From the NCBI GenBank assembly GCA_007123195.1, contig SKLO01000057.1, positions 1 to 18,059 of the forward strand: a stretch of 18,059 nucleotides of DNA, in the 5' to 3' direction. Positions 15,727 to 18,059 of this stretch are shown here, piece after piece. The stretch comes from Verrucomicrobiales bacterium (GTDB lineage Bacteria > Verrucomicrobiota > Verrucomicrobiia > Verrucomicrobiales > SKLO01). The translations under genes and the position numbers were made by a program. Position 1 is the stretch's first letter. Every line of letters starts with the position of its first letter. Under the pieces are notes generated by a model that worked only from the letters and a program-made list of their open reading frames with translations, ran no database searches and had not been told where the DNA came from.

Positions 15727-15803
15727 AATGCCCGCCTCCGGCCGAACCAACCGCCTCCGGCTGTCCGGTGCCGACCCCTTGAGCCTGACATGAACACCCA
15801 TCG

Positions 15804-16715
15804 ATGATCGACCTGCAAATCAACGGCTACGCCGGCGTCGACTTCAACGAGCTGCAGGTCGATCCCGAACAGCTTGACCGCGCCTGCCGGCTGCTGGAAC
15901 AGGACGGCGTGCGCTCGGTGCTGGTAACACTCATCACCGACGACCTCGATCGCCTGGAACTGAAACTTCGTCACCTGGCGGCGTTGCGCGAGGAGATCCC
16001 GGCCGCCGGGCGGTTGATCGCCGGGTTTCACGTCGAGGGGCCGTTCCTCAATCGAGAGCCCGGATTCGCCGGCGCGCATCCGGCCGACAAGATGCGCCCG
16101 GCCGACCCCACGGCCGCGGCACGGCTCTACGAGGCGGCCGCCGGGCTGCTGAAACTGGTGACCCTGGCACCCGAGAGCGACCGCGGCGCGCGCACCACCC
16201 GCTGGCTGGTGGAGCACGGCGTCCGGGTGGCGGCCGGACACACCGACGCCAGCCTCGACCAACTGCGGGGCGCCATCGACGAGGGGCTGACCATCTTCAC
16301 CCACCTCGGCAACGGCTGCGCCCGCCGGCTCGACCGCCACGACAACATCATCCAGCGCGCCCTGGCCTTGCGCGACCATTTGTGGCTGTGCTTCATCCCC
16401 GACGGCGCGCACATCCCCTGGTTCGCTCTCGACAACTACCTGCGGCTGGCCGGGGTGGAGCGCAGCGTGTTGGTCACAGACGCCATCAGCGCCGCACGCA
16501 TGCCGCCGGGCGACTACCATCTCGGGCGCCTGCCGGTGCATGTGGGACCGGACCTGGTGTGCCACCTGCGCGACAGCGAGCACCTGGCCGGGTCCACCCT
16601 GACATGGCCGCGCATCCGCGAGCAGGCGGCGGCGATTCTCGAGTTGTCTGAAACCACCCTGCACCGGCTCACGTTCACCAACCCGGCACATGCCCTCGGC
16701 TTGCCGACCGCCTGA
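15804..16715 (+). CDS. nagA: N-acetylglucosamine-6-phosphate deacetylase, shortened
   Basis: 303 residues against about 380 for E. coli NagA. Starts directly with IDLQINGYAGVDF, which in full-length enzymes follows some 50-60 residues of beta-sandwich. An in-frame TGA at 15786-15788 rules out extension. The barrel keeps GFHVEGPFLN (metal ligand Glu78), AAGHTDAS (His146), FTHLGNG (His167), IPDGAHIPWFAL (His203) and LVTDAIS (catalytic Asp226). The C-terminus ends at NPAHALGLPTA and lacks the usual G-x-L-x-x-G-x-D-A-D tail, so both strands of the sandwich domain are absent. It removes the acetyl group from GlcNAc-6-phosphate, feeding NagB upstream. The start overlaps a five-codon ORF (15790-15807) as ATGA. 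Confidence 0.88.
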   Translation: MIDLQINGYAGVDFNELQVDPEQLDRACRLLEQDGVRSVLVTLITDDLDRLELKLRHLAALREEIPAAGRLIAGFHVEGPFLNREPGFAGAHPADKMRPADPTAAARLYEAAAGLLKLVTLAPESDRGARTTRWLVEHGVRVAAGHTDASLDQLRGAIDEGLTIFTHLGNGCARRLDRHDNIIQRALALRDHLWLCFIPDGAHIPWFALDNYLRLAGVERSVLVTDAISAARMPPGDYHLGRLPVHVGPDLVCHLRDSEHLAGSTLTWPRIREQAAAILELSETTLHRLTFTNPAHALGLPTA

Positions 16716-16765
16716 ACCGTCCGTCCAACCCCCGCGACTTCGCATCCATCCCCGAAACCACAAGC

Positions 16766-18037
16766 ATGTCCACTATCGCCCCCGTCCAGCGCCTGCGCAT
16801 GATCGGCCCCGCCATTATCGTGGCAGCGGTCGTCTGCGGACCCGGCTCCATCCTCACCGCGTCGCGCGTCGGAGCCAGCTACGGTTACTCGTTTGTCTGG
16901 CTGATCGTGCTGCTGGCGGTCCTCATGACCTGCTCGACCGCGCTGGCCGCCCGAATCGGCGTGTCGCTCGAAGCCACGCCATGCCGCGAGGTGTCCAACC
17001 GCATCGGCTTCGGTTGGGGGCTGGCGGTCGGCCTGATCGTATTCCTCATCACCGCCGGGTTCCAGACTTCGAACAACATCGCCGTGCTCACCGCCCTCGG
17101 CGCGCTGCTGCCCGAGGACACGCGGCTGCCGGTCGATCTGCCGCTGCTGCTGGTGGCGGCCCTCAACGTCGGACTGATCGCCGTGGTCTACAAGTCGCGC
17201 GAACTCTACCGCCCGGTCGAGCTGTGCATGAAGGCGTTCGTGCTGGTCATGGTGGTGGCGTTCCTGATCAACGCGATCTTTGCCCGGCCGTCGCTCTCCG
17301 CCGCGCTGGCCGGGCTGGTGCCACGGCTGCCCGGCGGCATGTCGGACACCGCCTTCCTGGCAGTGGCCGGACTCACCGGCACCACCTTCTCCATCACCGG
17401 CGCCATGTATCAGGCCTACCTGGTACGCGACCGCGGCTGGGGACTCGACCACCTGCGGCGCGGCTGGATCGACTCGGTGGTCGGCATCAGCGTGCTGGCG
17501 TTCATCACCATGGTGATCATGCTGACCGCGGCCGCCACCTTCTTCGGCACCCCTGCGGCCGACGAACTCAACACCCTGGGAGACGTGGCGGCACAGCTTC
17601 AACCGCTGTTCGGCCCGGCCGCCGTGGTCCTGTTCACCATCGGCATCTTCGCCGGCGCGCTGAGTTCCTTCCTCGTCAACAGCATGATCGGCGGCCAGTT
17701 CCTGGCCGACGGTCTCGGCCGCGGCGACTCGATGGATTCCGCCTGGGCCAGGCACGGCACCGTGATCGCACTGCTGACCGGCTTCGCCGGCACCCTGGTC
17801 GGCAGATTGACCCCGTTCGACCCCGTGACGCTGATCATCATGGCGCAGTCAGCCACCGTGCTCGGCCTGCCCGCGTTGGCGCTGACCTTGATCTTCCTCG
17901 CCAGCCGCCGTCGCGCCGACGGCCGGCGGGTGGCACCGATGTGGCTGTTGCTGGTCGCGTCCACCGCCATCCCCATCACCCTGGCGCTGGCCATCCGCAC
18001 GGGCTTGAACCTCTACACCCGCTTCACCGGCGGGTAA
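16766..18037 (+). CDS. Nramp-family membrane transporter lacking canonical metal-binding motifs
   Basis: 423 residues with about 11 hydrophobic helices, typical Nramp size and layout: IGPAIIVAAVVCGPGSILTASRVGASYGYSFVW (13-45) is the TM1 region. Canonical Nramp TM1 carries DPGN and TM6 carries MPHN, whose Asp, Asn and Met bind the divalent metal. Here TM1 reads GPGS (25-28). In TM6, aligning GTTFSITGAMYQAYLVRDR with the canonical G-A-T-V-M-P-H-N-x-x-L-H-S-x-L-V places SITG (209-212) at MPHN. So the LeuT-fold architecture is present but the metal site is not. The substrate is unknown; it may not be a metal. It follows nagA by 50 bp, so amino-sugar or other organic transport is conceivable but unproven. 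ATG start without a Shine-Dalgarno. Confidence 0.85.
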   Translation: MSTIAPVQRLRMIGPAIIVAAVVCGPGSILTASRVGASYGYSFVWLIVLLAVLMTCSTALAARIGVSLEATPCREVSNRIGFGWGLAVGLIVFLITAGFQTSNNIAVLTALGALLPEDTRLPVDLPLLLVAALNVGLIAVVYKSRELYRPVELCMKAFVLVMVVAFLINAIFARPSLSAALAGLVPRLPGGMSDTAFLAVAGLTGTTFSITGAMYQAYLVRDRGWGLDHLRRGWIDSVVGISVLAFITMVIMLTAAATFFGTPAADELNTLGDVAAQLQPLFGPAAVVLFTIGIFAGALSSFLVNSMIGGQFLADGLGRGDSMDSAWARHGTVIALLTGFAGTLVGRLTPFDPVTLIIMAQSATVLGLPALALTLIFLASRRRADGRRVAPMWLLLVASTAIPITLALAIRTGLNLYTRFTGG

Positions 18038-18059
18038 CAAAGAACAAAGAACAAAGAAC
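18038..18059. repeat. Heptanucleotide tandem repeat (CAAAGAA)3 running into the window edge
   Basis: Three perfect copies of CAAAGAA plus one C, beginning at the base after the Nramp stop codon and reaching the last base of the window, so its full length is unknown. It is AT-rich, unlike the neighbouring coding sequence. Confidence 0.9.

Overview
GC-rich window from a Gram-negative bacterium. The gene content (lipid A acyltransferase/heptosyltransferase, ExbB/ExbD, a LolD-type ATPase, a Y1_Tnp REP-associated transposase, NagB/NagA variants and a long two-domain NDK) suggests the PVC superphylum, most likely Verrucomicrobiota. This is an inference from family resemblance, not a demonstrated placement. 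No rRNA, tRNA or CRISPR array was seen. Almost no start codon has a Shine-Dalgarno sequence.

The window is two opposed blocks. Everything left of about 9.8 kb is on the minus strand and everything right of about 10.27 kb is on the plus strand, with a 457-bp divergent gap between them. Minus block, in transcription order: exbB, exbD and a TonB-like membrane-anchored protein (a Ton-type energy-transduction unit); a small membrane zinc-ribbon protein; fabF overlapping (GTGA) a LolD/MacB-type ABC ATPase; a two-domain nucleoside diphosphate kinase; a class I aspartate-type aminotransferase; a single-chain fusion of an LpxL-type acyltransferase with a WaaF-type heptosyltransferase; then, at the left edge, the first 32 codons of a REP-associated tyrosine transposase with a perfect 12-bp-arm palindrome just upstream. 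Much of this block concerns the cell envelope: fatty acid synthesis, lipid A/LPS core, lipoprotein-type transport and outer-membrane energisation.

Plus block: a GNAT-nitrilase fusion, a secreted PQQ-type sugar dehydrogenase, a group I truncated haemoglobin, a PilZ-like protein, nagB, a shortened nagA, and an Nramp-family transporter. The last three are closely spaced and may form an amino-sugar catabolic operon with a transporter of unknown substrate. The window ends in a (CAAAGAA)n tandem repeat that starts right after the Nramp stop codon.

Most notable: (1) ExbB and ExbD have both lost the membrane carboxylates used for proton coupling in E. coli (Glu to Gln, Asp to Asn); (2) the NDK couples a degenerate first domain to an intact second domain; (3) the Nramp protein lacks both metal-binding motifs; (4) the transposase and palindrome form a likely REP/RAYT locus; (5) the acyltransferase-heptosyltransferase fusion. 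None of these can be called new without database comparison.
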